5,021 nucleotides of DNA from Bacteroidia bacterium (GTDB taxonomy: Bacteria; Bacteroidota; Bacteroidia; Bacteroidales; Dysgonomonadaceae): the NCBI GenBank assembly GCA_030539475.1, contig JAUNRY010000019.1, positions 1 through 5,021 on the forward strand, in the 5' to 3' direction. The translations under genes were made by a program, and so were the position numbers. Of this stretch, positions 4,980 to 5,021 are shown in pieces. The notes beneath the pieces were generated by a model. It did no database searches. It was not told where the DNA came from and saw only the letters and a list, made by a program, of their open reading frames with translations. Position 1 is the first letter of the stretch. Every line of letters begins with the position of its first letter.

Positions 4980-4999
4980 ATGCGATTTCCAAATCGCAT
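4980..4999 (+). terminator. Palindromic hairpin just after the rny stop
   Basis: ATGCGATTT, CC and AAATCGCAT form a perfect 9-bp stem starting 8 bases after the rny TAA. No U-run follows on the rightward strand (AAGAAACAACAAAA), so it is not a textbook terminator, but it may act as an mRNA 3' end or as a dispersed palindromic repeat. Its core GCGAYTTCCAARTCGC matches the hairpin after the B3/4-domain gene at 1776-1793, in the same sense relative to its gene. Confidence 0.5.
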
Positions 5000-5021
5000 A
5001 AGAAACAACAAAAGCCGCCAA

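Noticed and set aside
4400..5011. Open frame of 203 codons on the minus strand overlapping the rny 3' end
   Set aside because: Antisense to the conserved HD domain, no recognisable domain, and it would run through the palindrome at 4980-4999.
1..5021. CRISPR array, transposase, toxin-antitoxin pair, tRNA or rRNA
   Set aside because: No regularly spaced direct repeats, transposase motifs, small toxin-like gene pair or cloverleaf sequence were found on either strand.

Overview
The window looks like a piece of a Bacteroidota chromosome, most likely Bacteroidales. Four things point there: two GLPGLI-family secreted proteins, an RNase Y of the Bacteroidota type, a promoter matching the Bacteroidota consensus (TTG, 20 bp, TAnnTTTG), and weak or absent Shine-Dalgarno sequences. 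This assignment comes from reading the sequence and from family knowledge, not from a database search.

The left half (1-2462) is read leftward. From right to left it holds a stand-alone B3/4-domain protein (1794-2462), a 229-bp AT-rich gap with several perfect inverted repeats and a run of eight G, a small very acidic four-cysteine exported peptide (1355-1564), a full-length GLPGLI protein (512-1342), and the N-terminal part of a second GLPGLI paralogue that runs off the left edge (1-391). The peptide and the first GLPGLI gene are 12 bp apart and are probably one transcript. The paralogue follows after a 120-bp gap with a hairpin. This is the accessory-looking part of the window.

The right half is read rightward and is conserved housekeeping. 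A canonical Bacteroidota promoter drives a small coiled-coil protein (2632-2925) and zapA (2952-3251), which look like a cell-division pair. A strong two-part terminator follows, and then rny, encoding RNase Y (3440-4972), the membrane-anchored endoribonuclease. The 169-bp divergent region between the two halves carries a perfect 10-bp inverted repeat with arms 41 bp apart.

No mobile element, CRISPR array, tRNA or rRNA was seen, and no clearly new multi-gene system. The most interesting items are the acidic cysteine peptide next to the GLPGLI genes, and two matching palindromes just after the stop codons of two unrelated genes. These palindromes differ from each other only by changes that keep the pairing.
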